This document shows, one piece after another, positions 1-13,000 of a stretch of DNA of 64,000 nucleotides (the first letter of the stretch is position 1; each line of letters opens with the position of its first letter). The notes beneath the pieces were generated by a model, which saw only the letters and a list, made by a program, of their open reading frames with translations, was not told the origin of the DNA and searched no databases. Origin of the DNA: Gloeophyllum trabeum ATCC 11539 (lineage: Eukaryota; Basidiomycota; Agaricomycetes; Gloeophyllales; Gloeophyllaceae); the NCBI RefSeq assembly GCF_000344685.1, contig NW_006920417.1, positions 1,365,776-1,429,775 on the forward strand, written 5' to 3'. The translations under genes and the position numbers were made by a program.

Positions 1-509
1 ATCTACTTCAACTTTGATAAAAATACAGCGACAGTAGCTGCCGCACTATTGTGGTAAATAACTGTTCACTGCTTTCTTTGTTGAAGTGGGAGGATTCCCG
101 TACCTACTCATGTTCACCGGAAGTACATGCAGTCAACAATTCAGATATACAATATTCTGTTATTGACAGCTACAATGTCCATGTCCCCGTCGACGCGCGG
201 CGAGCAGAGGAGATGCTCGAAGGGCGGCTGAGGTGCGACGAGAAAGCCACCTCGAAATCCAAATCGGGCAGTCGACGAACGTCAATAAACCGACGCGCGT
301 AGTCGCTTAGCCGCCTTACATAATTCCGGTAAAACCTCGGACGACGAGTTGGGCCAGCCGTCTCATAGCGTCCTCATCCTCACCGTTCGGCTTAATCAGG
401 AAATACAACTATAAATAAACTACATTATATAAGCCATATTAGATAACATCTTCACACACGCCCTAGCAGAGAGGATCGAGGACGCGAGACGGATGGTTCT
501 AGGAGCCTG
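1..509. mobile_element. Partial MULE-type TIR element (one end)
   Basis: This stretch matches, with clear divergence, the right-hand end of the complete element at 52208-53219. Shared blocks include the conserved stretch around 300-400 and the terminal bases ending CTAGGAGCCTG at 509. The left end lies before the window, so the target duplication cannot be checked; the nine bases that would be the duplicate are 510-518 (CTCCATTGG). It carries no credible gene, and the open frame at 51-302 is simply element sequence. It is an older member of the family than the copy at 52 kb. Confidence 0.8.
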
Positions 510-1404
510 CTCCATTGGTACTTTCAGGGGTCCTTTCGTCACTTCGTCAGATTACTAAATATGGGTAATCGTGGCGCGGTAAGCAAGCTCCGGATGCCAA
601 ATATGGCAGGTTCTCAAATGGCCTCTGTGACATGGGCCGAAATTCGTAGTCTCCCGAAGTCAGACCGTATTGCCTCCCTTATAAGGCAGGTGGAAGGCGG
701 TCGGCATATAACGGTCTGCCGCGGATCGCGCCCCCTTAGTAGGGGTACGCATATTCAACATCACGTGATTATTCCCACGGCCACCTCGACAGACTCACCG
801 TTTCGTACCCATGCCATCTCTATGTAGCGAGGGAAAAATATATGATATGGCAGGAGTACCTGCTGGTCCTGATGCAACTTGAGTAGTCTCAGATTTTTTG
901 GCGCTCTCTTTCCGCTGTAGGAGCATTAACTTCGTTCGGTACATGCTGCTGACATCAGCAGCTCCGGCCGTCCCAAAAGGGGAACATGTTGAAGCTCTAC
1001 CCTTCAGAGCTCATTTTGAAGACACCATGCTCGGCAGCATACCTCAATATGGCTTAAAAACATATATGTATTGCTACTCATTACTTCTACCAGCCCATGG
1101 GGGGATGTATTATTATCAATATACGCTGGAGCCTATCATGGTACAGAATAGGCTTTATCGGTCGATACAGCACCCAAAACAGACACTAATTGAGCACAAC
1201 TGTGGTGTCACTTCAAACTATGTACCGGAAGCTCATTAATTCTTGCTAGAGGGTCGCGACGCGCTGGGGAACCCGTTTAATCTGAAGATTCCATAACGCT
1301 AATGAGGTCACGTGATTGGAATATGCGCACCACGCCAAATGCCGCGCGACTAGATGCAGCCTAACGTGCTGGGTTCTATCCGCCTTCGATTTTACCGTAT
1401 CTCT
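510..1404. other. No gene recognised
   Basis: Short open frames occur on the plus strand at 561-827 and 898-1239, but neither shows a recognisable domain, a convincing codon pattern or splice-supported extension. I see nothing else here. Confidence 0.4.
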
Positions 1405-1742
1405 CGATGCAACGCTGCCACTCCTCCGGATGCCATTCGCCCGTTCCTGGGTCGTCAATCCGCCAACGCTCTGGTGGCTCAGCCGTCGCATGCCCCTTGA
1501 TCTGCCTACAGACGGAACACGATCTGGCTGACGCATCAAATACGGCTGTTCTGCACTCTCCTCAGTGGGCCAGTAGTTCCAAGTAATGTTGTTCTTAGAC
1601 GGGAGTTCCCGAAAGCGTTGACAGTAGCGCCCGGGTTTGCCCGAGTCCACTCAATGGCAATCTCGACCCCGTTGTGGACGCTTGTGTATCCATTCAACTC
1701 CTTGCCGTTGATCATCTTGAAATCGTGGCAAACGACATTCAC
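1246..1742 (-). pseudogene. Relic with repeat shared with 4.2 kb (Cys-containing domain)
   Basis: On the minus strand one frame reads through a short conserved module: SCSVCRQIKG, then PPERWRIDDPGTGEWHPEEW and QRCIERYG before a stop. The region 1405-1565 is about 75-80 percent alike to 4205-4365, where the same minus-strand frame keeps GTGEWHPEEWQR but has an in-frame stop. Better conservation of this frame than the other two suggests it was once coding. The upstream piece (about 1650-1742) is open in a different frame, so the copy looks broken or needs an intron I cannot place. The domain is not one I recognise. Confidence 0.35.
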
Positions 1743-1893
1743 TGGGTTTCCTGCAGCTTGACGCTAATAACATGATTAGCAGTCACAGTATATCATGGGT
1801 TAACAACTATTAGTAGATACAGTCGAAGTAGTAAGTACATGGAGCCGACTAAACCAGGTGACTCGGAGACTCAAACCAGCATCGAGCCTTCCT

Positions 1894-2463
1894 TCATTGT
1901 GCTCTCTCAGCCTTAGGAGTACCTTCCTGCCGCTCCTCCGCAATAGGCTCTGTCCCGGGTGCGTCTTTAGCGTATTCGGGCAAGCGCTGATCAAATGTTG
2001 ACGCGCGGCTTGGCGGCGGCGGAAAGGCATTCAAGTTCATGGGATGGACACCAGCTTGGGCGTCAGCATCTTCTGCGTAACGTTCATGGCGACGCAGTAA
2101 GATATGCATGGCACGGAAAGGCCTCTTTATACACCCTGATCCCTGGTCAGAACGCGAGCTTTGAACTGCCGGGGGTTGGAGCTCACCGGTCCATGAGGTA
2201 TCTCCCGTTTTCCTCAGCAGATGTTTGCGCTGATGGTAGCGGTGACCGCAAAAGAAGAGAATCCCAATGAGCGCGAGAAACACTGTAGAGTATGGTAAAT
2301 GAAAGTGGATAATGTACGACTTTGACATATGCATACGAGTCCCAAACAAGAGCCCCATTAAGATCTGGGTGGCGTGCCTCTCTCTCTCTCTCATGCGAGG
2401 TGCCAGAACACTCGCGGTGAAAATGACTGTGGTATGATTGGCGCTAGGGGTGATGGTAGGCAT
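1894..2463 (-). CDS. Small single-pass membrane protein, function unknown
   Basis: Two exons. Exon 1 runs from the ATG at 2463 to 2412 and encodes a short Ser/Thr-rich N-terminus (MPTITPSANHTTVIFTA). An intron at 2283-2411 with GT and CTACAG ends joins in frame to exon 2 (2282-1894). The join completes a hydrophobic helix, TAMFLALIGILFFCGHRY, followed by basic residues and a roughly 110-residue tail rich in Arg, Pro and acidic residues. The layout suggests a type I/III single-span protein with a short outside N-terminus and a cytosolic tail. About 146 residues. No family recognised. The unspliced frame is also open, so the intron rests on the better helix and splice signals. Confidence 0.5.
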   Translation of the reverse strand: MPTITPSANHTTVIFTASVLAPRMRERERHATQILMGLLFGTRMHMSKSYIIHFHLPYSTVFLALIGILFFCGHRYHQRKHLLRKTGDTSWTGELQPPAVQSSRSDQGSGCIKRPFRAMHILLRRHERYAEDADAQAGVHPMNLNAFPPPPSRASTFDQRLPEYAKDAPGTEPIAEERQEGTPKAERAQ

Positions 2464-4203
2464 AGTGGGTGCTGGAGTTTTCCTTCTCTGTCTTCATGCG
2501 AGATTTATGTATACGACGCAAATGCTATGACTTGCAATGAGGCAAGGGCTATGCGAAGAGTGTCGACTACTAGTAGGTCAATCGATCCTAGGCTATGAGG
2601 GCGTCTCTTCCATCCCGCACACTGGAGCCCCAGGCTGCAGGATGGGCGCTACAACGTAGAGACGCTAATCAACGGTGCATATCGGTAGAGTTGGACGCCC
2701 AGTGGTTTGATCTTGACAAATCCCGAGGAGCGGGCGATGCCGGTACTCCTCCCGTGAAACTTGAAACACGCTGAGAGGCCGGAGTGACATCTTGTAGTTC
2801 GTGAGCGCAGGATGTAGAGGTGTCGTAGACGCAAACATGGAACACTATCGATGGTCCTGTACTCACCGACCGTACGGAATTCCTTTACCATATCTGGATG
2901 CCATTGAGAGATAATGCGACCCGTGGCTACAATCGGTATGACGACTTTCAGCCGATTGCAGGCCATCGCTGAAGCTCTGCGGGCGACACGAGTATACAAC
3001 GTGCAGGAGGTGGAGGCTTGATGCGGTTCACATGGAACCGCCTTGCTCGACACAATTAAGTGACACGGCCCGAAAGTTAGGCAATAAGGTCAGGGGATTC
3101 GGGCGTACTCTCGCGAAGTTTCCGACCACGTCAGAACCACAGAAATCGAAGTCAAACATCCCGATATGAACGTCGCTCCTAAGAGGCAAGACAGTTAAGG
3201 AGAATTTCGGGCTGTCAATAACATCCGTCCACTGTGGTATTACATCTCGCAGGAACAGGCTTTGGAATCGGGAAAAACCTCAACTCTGAGTCCGGCTAAT
3301 TGCATCGAGGAAGGCCCACCTGGCAGTGTGAATTATTCCCATAGTCCAGTAAGGCGCCGGTACGAGGAAATAGACCGAAGAGCACGAGTACGTAGGCAGA
3401 ATACAGAATAGTCAGAAAACGGTTTTCGTGATTCATGAAAGCTCCACAATGGTAGATGTGGCACCGGCAGTCATGTCCGTGGTGGCTGTTCCAGTGTCTT
3501 CCAGCGCCCATATTCTGATGAGCAGGCTGAGCGCCGAGCAGGTCCAGAAATAACCATCTGGATCGTGGAGAACTTAAATCCAGGTCAATCAAGGAAAGTC
3601 AAGATATCCCGATTCATGACTATTGGCACATCGCAAGACGCGTGGCCAGGAAGAACATGGAGGTCGTATGATGTCCGTCAAGGACGGGCATAACAGAAAG
3701 CAGACTGAGCGGCTATTCGAGTAATAAGTATGACTCAATACAAAACAGTGTGAATATTAAGGTCCTTACTAGCTGACGCGTGTACCTCCATTTCCATCCT
3801 GACAATCGTTTTATGACGCCGTAAGAAGACCAGACGTCTGCGCGGGGTCCCCGGTGCCATCATCTTGTCGACCCGTACGCGTCCGACTGCATCGGGTTCC
3901 GAGCTTAGCGTGAGAACCCGAGTTCGCGCCACATTGAACCTTACCATAATACCATCATTTCTCCGTATCTATAACACATAGACCCACACAGGCCACTACA
4001 TATCAAACATTCCTGCAGACGTCTGCACATTTGTACATGTTCATGCGACGAATGGACTCTCGTCGAGAGCGTGTCGTCGAATAATCGTCAAGTCGCGATT
4101 GATTTGAATCTGGTCCGACTCTACCACCTCTATACCAAAATGCTTACCACGGCGCAGCGGGCGGCTGACATCCCAAGCTCTCTTCGTCGAACAGCCCACG
4201 TAT
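2464..4203. other. No confident gene
   Basis: The minus strand has an open stretch at 2649-3053 with a good GTGAGT donor near 2872, but the spliced product shows no domain I know. Other frames (3296-3592, 3735-3947, 4041-4262) look random or belong to the repeat near 4.2 kb. Confidence 0.4.
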
Positions 4204-4204
4204 T

Positions 4205-4365
4205 TGCCTATGGAACGCTGCCATTCCTCCGGATGCCATTCTCCTGTCCCTGAATCGTCCATCCGTCAGCGCACTGGTGGCGCAGCCGTCGCGGGCCCTT
4301 CGATATACCTACAGACCGAACATGATCTGGCGGACGCATCAAATATGGCTGTACTACACTCTCCT
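4205..4365 (-). repeat. Second copy of the 1405-1565 repeat
   Basis: The bases match 1405-1565 at roughly three in four positions, in the same orientation, and the similarity stops near 4365. The minus-strand frame keeps SCSVCR and GTGEWHPEEWQR but has a TGA between them, so this copy is not a working gene. It overlaps the 5' end of the tetraspanin frame, which bears on the choice of start there. Confidence 0.55.
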
Positions 4366-5783
4366 AGGCATCCGCAAGCCAGTCCAGCAGATGCTGAAAC
4401 TCTTTCGAATTTTTATCGAAATTTACAGGATAATATCGTGCGCTCGGAGTTGGATTCGACTGTTGGACACTTTGGTGGTACTGCGGTGTCTCAAGGCGCT
4501 GATACTCAAACGCCGTTTGATCATGCTGGGGTCTCGATATGCGGTGAAGATGATCCGAAATACTTCAGCACGGTCTTCCTCTCCCCAAGGCCTGACGTAC
4601 CTTGGCGAAGCGACGCGTCGACGGGCATGGAAACTCCCCAGTCCGCGCCCGAGGAAATGGAGAGCAAGCCCGCAAGATCCCTCCACATCCCTCGTATTAA
4701 CCTCTTTCCCTCAAAGAAAGCCTCGCAGCGAATACTCAAGAAGGAATCATTACCTCCTCGCGCATGGTCCCCAATCCAATTGCCGAGGATGGTCAATGCG
4801 TCCTCATGTCGTAGCTCCGCTTCCACCATGTACTCACTGTCTTCTTCGTCTACGCTATCCGTCTTACCCGACAAGTTTACGCGGAAGTGGCCTCAGCCTC
4901 GCCCTGCGCGAGACGAATCCGGCAAATTCGACTTATCTCTGCTCGAAGAAGAAGCTCTCGGGATCGGGATCGAACGTGTCGGTCGATGGACGCCGCACAA
5001 GTGGTGTCTGCTTTTTTCGATTATTACGGTGTTCATCTACGGCCTTATAGGAATGACGTATGCCATCTCGACCTGGTTCAGGAGTAAGTGTAATCCCATC
5101 TGTCCCACATCTCTATTGACCCATAGGATTTCGATGTAGCATGGATACACGCAGACGTGATGTACGTCGCAGACTACGACATTCTGGTCCTCATCACGCT
5201 CGCATCGTCTATCCTTCTGCTAACATCCATCCTGGGCCTGACCGGCACGCTCCTCAACTCACGACCCATCCTCGCGCTCTACGCGCTGCTCCTCTGGCCG
5301 GCGTTCATCTCGATGCTCTCGATCGGCTATACGGGGTACAAGCGCCAGGCGCTCTCGCTCGACCGGAAGCTCAACCTCGCGTGGAGCCAGTGGTACACCC
5401 CCATAGGCAGACTGATCATCCAAGATTCCTTGCAGTGCTGCGGGTATTACAACGCCCTGCACGAGGCTACGCCGAGCAAGAGATGCTACTCCCGGACTTC
5501 TCTACCTGGGTGCAAGAGCAAACTCTTCCACTTCGAGCAGACGAACCTCGGGGTGGTGTGGTCGACCGTCTTCTCCTTGGTTCCGCTGCATATCTTCAAC
5601 ATATTTGTAGCCTTGCTCTGCGCGAACCATGTCACGAAGCGTTTTGGGAAGGGTATCACACCGAAAGGATACCGGCTGACTAGAGTGGATATAGGGCTGG
5701 GCTCTGAAAAGTTGACGCTTCCTCAACTGTCGAGAGGCCCCTCCACTATCGTCTTTAGGGAAGACAGGAGAGGAAGAACCTAG
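4345..5783 (+). CDS. Tetraspanin family protein
   Basis: Two exons (4345-5083 and 5140-5783) joined across a 56-bp GT-AG intron. The protein has a long cytosolic N-terminal region of over 200 residues rich in Ser and Pro. Four membrane spans follow, starting WCLLFSIITVFIYGLIGMTY, then DILVLITLASSILLL, ALYALLLWPAFISML and VVWSTVFSLVPLHIFNIFVA. Between spans 3 and 4 lies a large outside loop with the diagnostic CCG motif (QDSLQCCGYY) and further cysteines (RCYSRTSLPGCKS). That order defines tetraspanins, which organise membrane microdomains; fungal members have roles in development and infection-type structures. The frame is open back to an ATG at 4204, but 4205-4365 is a dispersed repeat, so I prefer the ATG at 4345. 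The start is uncertain. Confidence 0.8.
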
Positions 5784-6321
5784 TCTGATGGTATCGGGAT
5801 GCTTACCAGGTTTCGGTATTTCACTGCTACTCTTCTTCGTCACGATATTGCTTCGTAATTGTTACAATATGTCAATTCTCTTCATTCATCTTCGTGACCT
5901 GGTTGGTGAGCTGGCCCCGTGGCGTCTGCTTCGTGGAATAGCCAATGTTACCAGCGCATTGACCAACATTCCAAATCACCTCTTTGATCAACAACGCATC
6001 ACGTCGCTCTCGCATTAGCCAGTGCTCACAGCTCTGCGTTACGATTCAATCCTTTCCTCGCTATTCGCGAACAGCCCGGAATTCGGAATTTGTGTGGCCG
6101 ACCGCGTATATCAGCTTGTCACGTGATTACTTTACAAATTATCTATCGAATAACGTGACGGCTACGGTCCTCTCTTATATTTATCGCGCACCTTCCTTGG
6201 ACCGCTACTCACCGTGTATTCCAGACTCTTGCCATCTTTCAAGGCTTTGCGCAAGCCAGCACTTGCTTTTGCGTCCGTACATACCATTCATACCGGCTTG
6301 GAACCCTTGAAATATCCGAAG
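5784..6321. promoter_or_regulatory. Thioredoxin reductase 5' region with in-frame leader
   Basis: No separate gene is seen. From 6154 the frame of thioredoxin reductase is open without an ATG up to the start at 6322. The encoded leader (from about 6214) is rich in Arg, Lys, Ser and small hydrophobic residues with almost no acidic residues, like a mitochondrial presequence. Confidence 0.4.
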
Positions 6322-7652
<1,331 letters not shown>

Positions 7653-8154
7653 GTTGAATTTGTTGGTCATGGAGGGATGGTTACTATATCTTTATGAGGA
7701 TTTGTACATACTAACATAGAGATGGTCTACTGGATGTGTCGTGTATGTGCAATTATAGCTGTCATTACAAACCTCGAGTTGACGTGCAGCGGGTCTCCAC
7801 AAGTGCATGTCGCCTATGCGAGACAATTATTTGTCTTAATTTCCCATTGGATGTCGTGATAATGATTGGCACTGAAGTCGGCTGAGTTTCGGGAAATATA
7901 GCACGGCGTCAACAGGGACCTACAAAGTAATGCTCGCGCAACCCTATGAAGATCCGTTGCAGCTCCTGTTGATCGCCTACTCTAACTAACGCATTGAGCC
8001 GATGAGGTCTACCAATCTAGGTTGCGTGCAATCCCGATTCGCGGGAGCTAGGGACATTCAGAGAACTCCCGGGCTGGCGAGCAATATCCCTGAGACTCCT
8101 GAGTCTGTGGCATTGGAGCTTCAGATCCCTTGGGCGGGAGCCAGCCGCCTCTTG

Positions 8155-9012
8155 TCAGGCCGCCTAACGCGAACTGCACGCATCAGACGTACCAGCTGGA
8201 TATCACTAGCATCAACACGGTGGTCCAGAATGTGGACAGTAATGCCAACGAGGTACGCTTCACGTTGGAAGAAACGACAGTGGACTAACCCGGAGGCGTC
8301 AGACGTACATCACGAAGCTGCTCCAGGTCTTCGCGCCCCTGCCGATGGATTTCAGCCAGTAGTACGAGAAGCCGGACAAGCAACAGCTCTCGAGCACCTA
8401 CCGGGCACACTGTGGACACCCAAGGACGTCCAGCTCAAGGACGTCGACAACACCCAATATCTCATCCATGGTGTTGGCTTCGACTCCAGGTCAGTCTCTA
8501 TATGATACCAGTCAGCCACTGGCTTAATCTTTTCATCCATCAAGCTACTGGGACTTTGCTGTGCCCGGTACAGACGAGTACAGCTGGTGAGTGCCTCGGC
8601 TGCGGCCGGGTACAGCACATTCCGCTATGACCGTCTGGGCACCGGCCTCTCCGAGCATGCTTCAGATTCCTACAAGTGAGTATCCGTGGCCACCCGTCTT
8701 CATGACTCACCCGAGACCGACTCATGTTGCCGTCAGTGAGGCGCAGGCGCTCATCGACCTCGCCATCGCCACGAAGCTTCTTGGCGTGCTCAAGGACGGA
8801 GGGATCGGGGGACAGAAGCTCTCCAAGGTCGTCGGTGTTGAGCATAGCTACGGCTCTATGCAAGTGCAAGCCCTGTCAGCCACTGTGCCCCATCTGCTGG
8901 ATGGCGTGCTTCTCCAAGGGTTCTCCATGAACGGGTACGTGTTTCATCCACATTCCTCCGTCCCTCCTAGCGTCCTGAAGTCCATTTCAATCCGCTCAGG
9001 ACTGGCTAAAAG
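8155..9012 (+). pseudogene. Alpha/beta-hydrolase pseudogene (5' and middle exons)
   Basis: The sequence follows the intact hydrolase at 20533-22115 exon by exon, including intron positions, from the segment equivalent to NANCTRQTYQLDI to the GFSMN segment. It lacks the signal-peptide exon start and everything after about 9012. Clear damage: an in-frame TAG replaces a Glu codon (bases 8358-8360, after DFSQ), a short deletion near 8400 shifts the frame, and the nucleophile elbow reads GVEHSYGS instead of GVGHSYGS. It is a decayed, 3'-truncated copy. Confidence 0.85.
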
Positions 9013-9744
9013 AGGCTCTTGCTAGATAGGATATGCAACCCGATCCATGCCCCAACGTGCAAGCTCGAGTCTCACATTTTACTGGACAGGGTCAGTCGGA
9101 GTCGTTTATGAAGTTAAAATGCGGCCTTCTGGGCAGTGTTGGCAGGACATAGACCACCAGTCAGATATAGTCTACTACCACTAATCAGTGGCAGTAGATC
9201 TTGGTCAGAACTCGAAGGGGATAGCGTCGAGAATATTTTCGCGGCTCACCGTAGGACGCACCGCAGGAAGTGATAACACTTAGCCGTAGTGCCTTGAACA
9301 CTCCGAAGAAGTACCTTGAAATGCGGTAGCAAGCGCCCCATACACCGAGGAGAAGTTCCTTGCCAGTGGACTGTCGAAGAGAGTGTAATTGTGGCGATTA
9401 CTACGGTTGCCATACTGGGTATCGGGATCACTATATCGGGATGCTGTGGCTGAAGAGACGCATCCACATCCAATGGCCCTGGCTCTGGTTCTCTTCGCTC
9501 GCATATGGTTTTACGACCATTGATTTTACTTGGCTATCCTCTTTTCCCCGTTGTCTTTCCTCCGAGGTTTACTAATAATCCCCGGTGAAAGGGGCTACAT
9601 GCAGGCGTCGCGCGACATGCGGTCCAGGCTCCGACTCCGAGGATCATCTATCTTTGCATTACAAGGCAGGTAACGCGTAAAGCCAGACAAAGCAGTGGAA
9701 TAAGGTTCCTTAATCCGTCTGCCGCTGTTCAGCGACCTATCTGT
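9013..9744. other. No gene recognised
   Basis: Minus-strand open frames at 9246-9504 show no domain. The hydrolase homology ends abruptly at about 9012 and the kinase-fragment homology begins near 9745. Confidence 0.4.
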
Positions 9745-9925
9745 TATTCAATGGATTCATCGACCGAGTCCCCAGTTCGCTGGGCATGCTTCAGGATATG
9801 CCATAGCTGGCCGCCGCCAAGGCGCATCCTCACTTTCCAGGCTTCTACGCCACAGAGGGTGAAACCGCAACGTATCATAAATGACAGACTAGATTGCTGT
9901 TCCCTCTTATCGAGTCCTTTCAATG
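9745..9925 (+). pseudogene. Fragment of kinase-like gene (last exon)
   Basis: This stretch matches the last exon of the kinase-like gene at 25433-26862. Shared blocks include ATTCATCGACCGAGTCCC, GGCGCATCCTCACTTTCC and CAGGCTTCTACGCCA. The reading frame is not kept for long and no other kinase exon is nearby, so it is a copied and decayed gene fragment. Confidence 0.7.
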
Positions 9926-10029
9926 GGGAGAACACATGCTATATCTGCACGCGAAGCAAGTCTGAAGACGCACAGAGCTACAATTAGCGTATGCCATATT
10001 ATAAGGCACCAAACTTCTATGTGAAAGAC

Positions 10030-13000
10030 TCAGTCAAAAAGCCCCTTCTTATACCAGTATCTGATCCACCGCTCTGCATCCTCTACGCCAATCTGGGGCG
10101 CATCTCGTAGGGCCTGGCTCACCGCCTGAGCTTTCTTAGTAGAGAAAAGCGGTATCCCTCCTGCCTCCAGATCATTTCTCCCCGAAGCACGTATCGCATC
10201 GTCTGCAGAAGCCATGGCTTGGAAGAATTGCAGGAGTTTGATAGCCGGCTAGCAGCACGTTCGTCAGCGATGGAGACCTGAACTAATAGAGGGGGGGACT
10301 TACAATCTTCCGTATATCAGCTTCTGTGGCTCGCTCAGCTTTCTTTTCGAGAAGCGTGATCCATTGCTTGAACGGCAATACTGGCAGAGGCTGACCGTTG
10401 CCGTGGTCCACAATTTTGACGATGGCAGAGCTAATCCCTGACATGATGTGCGACCAGGGCACCGGCCGCGGGTGTACTATATTGAGAGCGGAAGGAGGCC
10501 GCTCCTGCGCGAATGTCACGTCGAGGACAGTTTGTGCCACCGCTTCCGTGGTCAGCCACGTTGCCACCTAAAGGTCGATCAATGACAGTAATGTAGAGCC
10601 ATAATTAGCAACTTACACCCTGAGCATCAGGCAAATATCCTAGCGATTTGCTCGACTTGACAAAGATTGGCACCCAATCCGTGGTGGCCCATGAACCATC
10701 TGGCTTCCCACCACAAATTTGGCCAATCCGAAGGGAGCTGGTCTGTATCCCCCTTTCTGCCGCTTTCACGAGTAGCTGCATTGATGGTCTCGTCATGAGA
10801 CGCCTGGTTGACATACATAGCTTAATATGACTCACCTGTTCGGAAATATACTTACTCTCTCCGTATCCTGCTCCTACAGCGACGTCCAAAGGAAGCTCCG
10901 ACTCCTCGGGGAATGGCCCATTCTCCTTCGGCCATCCTTGAGAGATACCGACGGATGACGTAAAGACAAAGCGGAAATTAGAGCCATAGGTAGACCCAAG
11001 GCCCAGATCCACAAGATTTCTCACTCCTTTAATATTTGACTCAAAGGAAGTGACCGACAGGTTGAAGTCGAGTCGCCAGGCATTATGGATGATGTGAGTG
11101 ACATTATTTCGTATCTAAGAGGCCGCGACCGTCAGGAAATGATCTAAAGCAGTAAATCACAACGCAAACACACCTCTTCATACAGCGCTGCTTCCAACCC
11201 CAAGTTGGCAGCGGATTCTTCGCCTTCCACCAGGACCAGCTTCTTAGACGCCAAAAGACCGCTCGGCAAACCTCGATCCTCGAAGGCCTCCTTCTGGCGT
11301 TCAGTTAGAGCGGCCTTGGAGGACTTCCTGTTGAACGCGTATACACGTTCCACCTTGTCGTCCTCTAGTAAAAACCATAGCATGTAAGACCCCAGACCGC
11401 CAGTAGTACCCGTGATGAGTACAGTGCTCTTCGGGGGAAGCGGCTGTACTGTTTGCTGATCCAGTTTGGACAAATCAGCCGAGTACTTCGTTATCAGGCG
11501 CCTCATGACATCGGTGTGAGACTCCGGCGCGTGTGCGTTCGTCTGGGGTAGGACTAGGGTATGGATCGCCGCCGCCAGAGCCTGGATGGTATTGTTAGCA
11601 AAGACGAAGTTCTGTGAGACAGACTTTGCGGCCAATTGGGCTGCTGGTTCTGCGGATGACCTCAATGCTCCTATGATTCGGTTCCGCAGGAACGTCGCGC
11701 TCAGGCTGGTCCAAGAATGAGTAGGCAACAATGAAAATAGGACTCACGCATAGCTTACCTGTCGAATCCGTGTGCAAACAGGTCAGCATCAAGGGCAGGC
11801 GCCTTAGCATGACTCTGCTCGCTAATATCCTCTACTTGCACGGCAAGCCATTCCCTCAGAGCGGCTTCATCCCAGCTATTGGGAGGTTCTACATCCTCTC
11901 CCTTGCTCGCCTCAACTTTCTCATATCTGTGTCATCAAAGGAAGTAAGTCGTGCGGACTAAAAGAAAACGCGCGACGTACAGTGCTTCAATCTCCTTGGC
12001 ATAATCAGCAAATGTTGCTTTCCTGATAACCGTCCCCTTTGCGGCACGACGCATGGGCTTATCTGGCGAGGTGACCAGGATCATCTCTTTGAAAATACGA
12101 CTGAACGCTGGAGCAGTCTCATTGGCCTCTTCGACAACGGGCCTTGGGGCGATCTGAGCGACCATACATATACAGAGGGGAAGAGAACTGACCATAACTC
12201 GTTCCGGAACCTTGCCAAAGCAGCCTCGTCCGCTGGGTCGATAGCATGCTCCGGTCTCGGCTCTATAAGGATCCCGACTTGATTATGGCCGCGACCGAAC
12301 ATCATGGCACCCGCGACCAGGGGTGATGTCAAGATCTTCCCTTCGATTGGAGCAGGCACGGTCTTCTCCCCTACAGGACGACATGTCAGCACATGCAACG
12401 AGACTTGGCAAAGTCGAACGTACCAGAGGCAAGAATAAGAACGTCGTCTACACGTCCAACACTGTAATCCATGATTTGTCAAGGTTATCACTCGTGGGGC
12501 ACGACGGAAGGAACCTACATCTTCCAAACGCCTTCTTTGGTCGGATGCTTCTCAAAGAGATCTGACGTGGCATAGCCCGGGACGTCCGGCAGATTGTGAA
12601 TCAGCAGGGGGTGAGCATCACTATCCTGTGGTATCAAGTCTCTTGCTCGGCGGGTGACTCAAGAACAGAAAAGAAGATTCTACGTACCAAGATTTGCAAT
12701 TCATATTTCCCATCATCTTGCGGCACCATCCGTATCGACACCCTTGGATCGAAAACTAAATACTTCCATTCCGTACGATCCAGTAACCCTTCTGGAGGTA
12801 TGAAGTACGTAACACCGCCGAATTCGGTCCCACCGTAGGCAGACGCCAGATGAACGCCCCTTGAGACGAGCTTGTCCCCAACAGGTTCCGCCAAGGGACC
12901 GCCACCGTAGAGCTAACCGACCTTTTCAGCACCTCGCAGGATTGTCATTGATGGGCTAGTTCGCTCACCACGACCTCCATAGACGCTAAGAATGCCACAG

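Noticed and set aside
1246..1650. 134-residue minus-strand frame as a gene
   Set aside because: The frame conserved between the two repeat copies is a different one, so this open frame is incidental.
5141..5683. 180-residue plus-strand frame in the tetraspanin exon
   Set aside because: It is a GC-rich shadow of the tetraspanin frame, which alone carries the CCG loop and membrane spans.
6214..6321. Upstream start for thioredoxin reductase giving a longer protein
   Set aside because: The frame begins with GTG and has no ATG; I kept the ATG at 6322 and moved the leader to findings.
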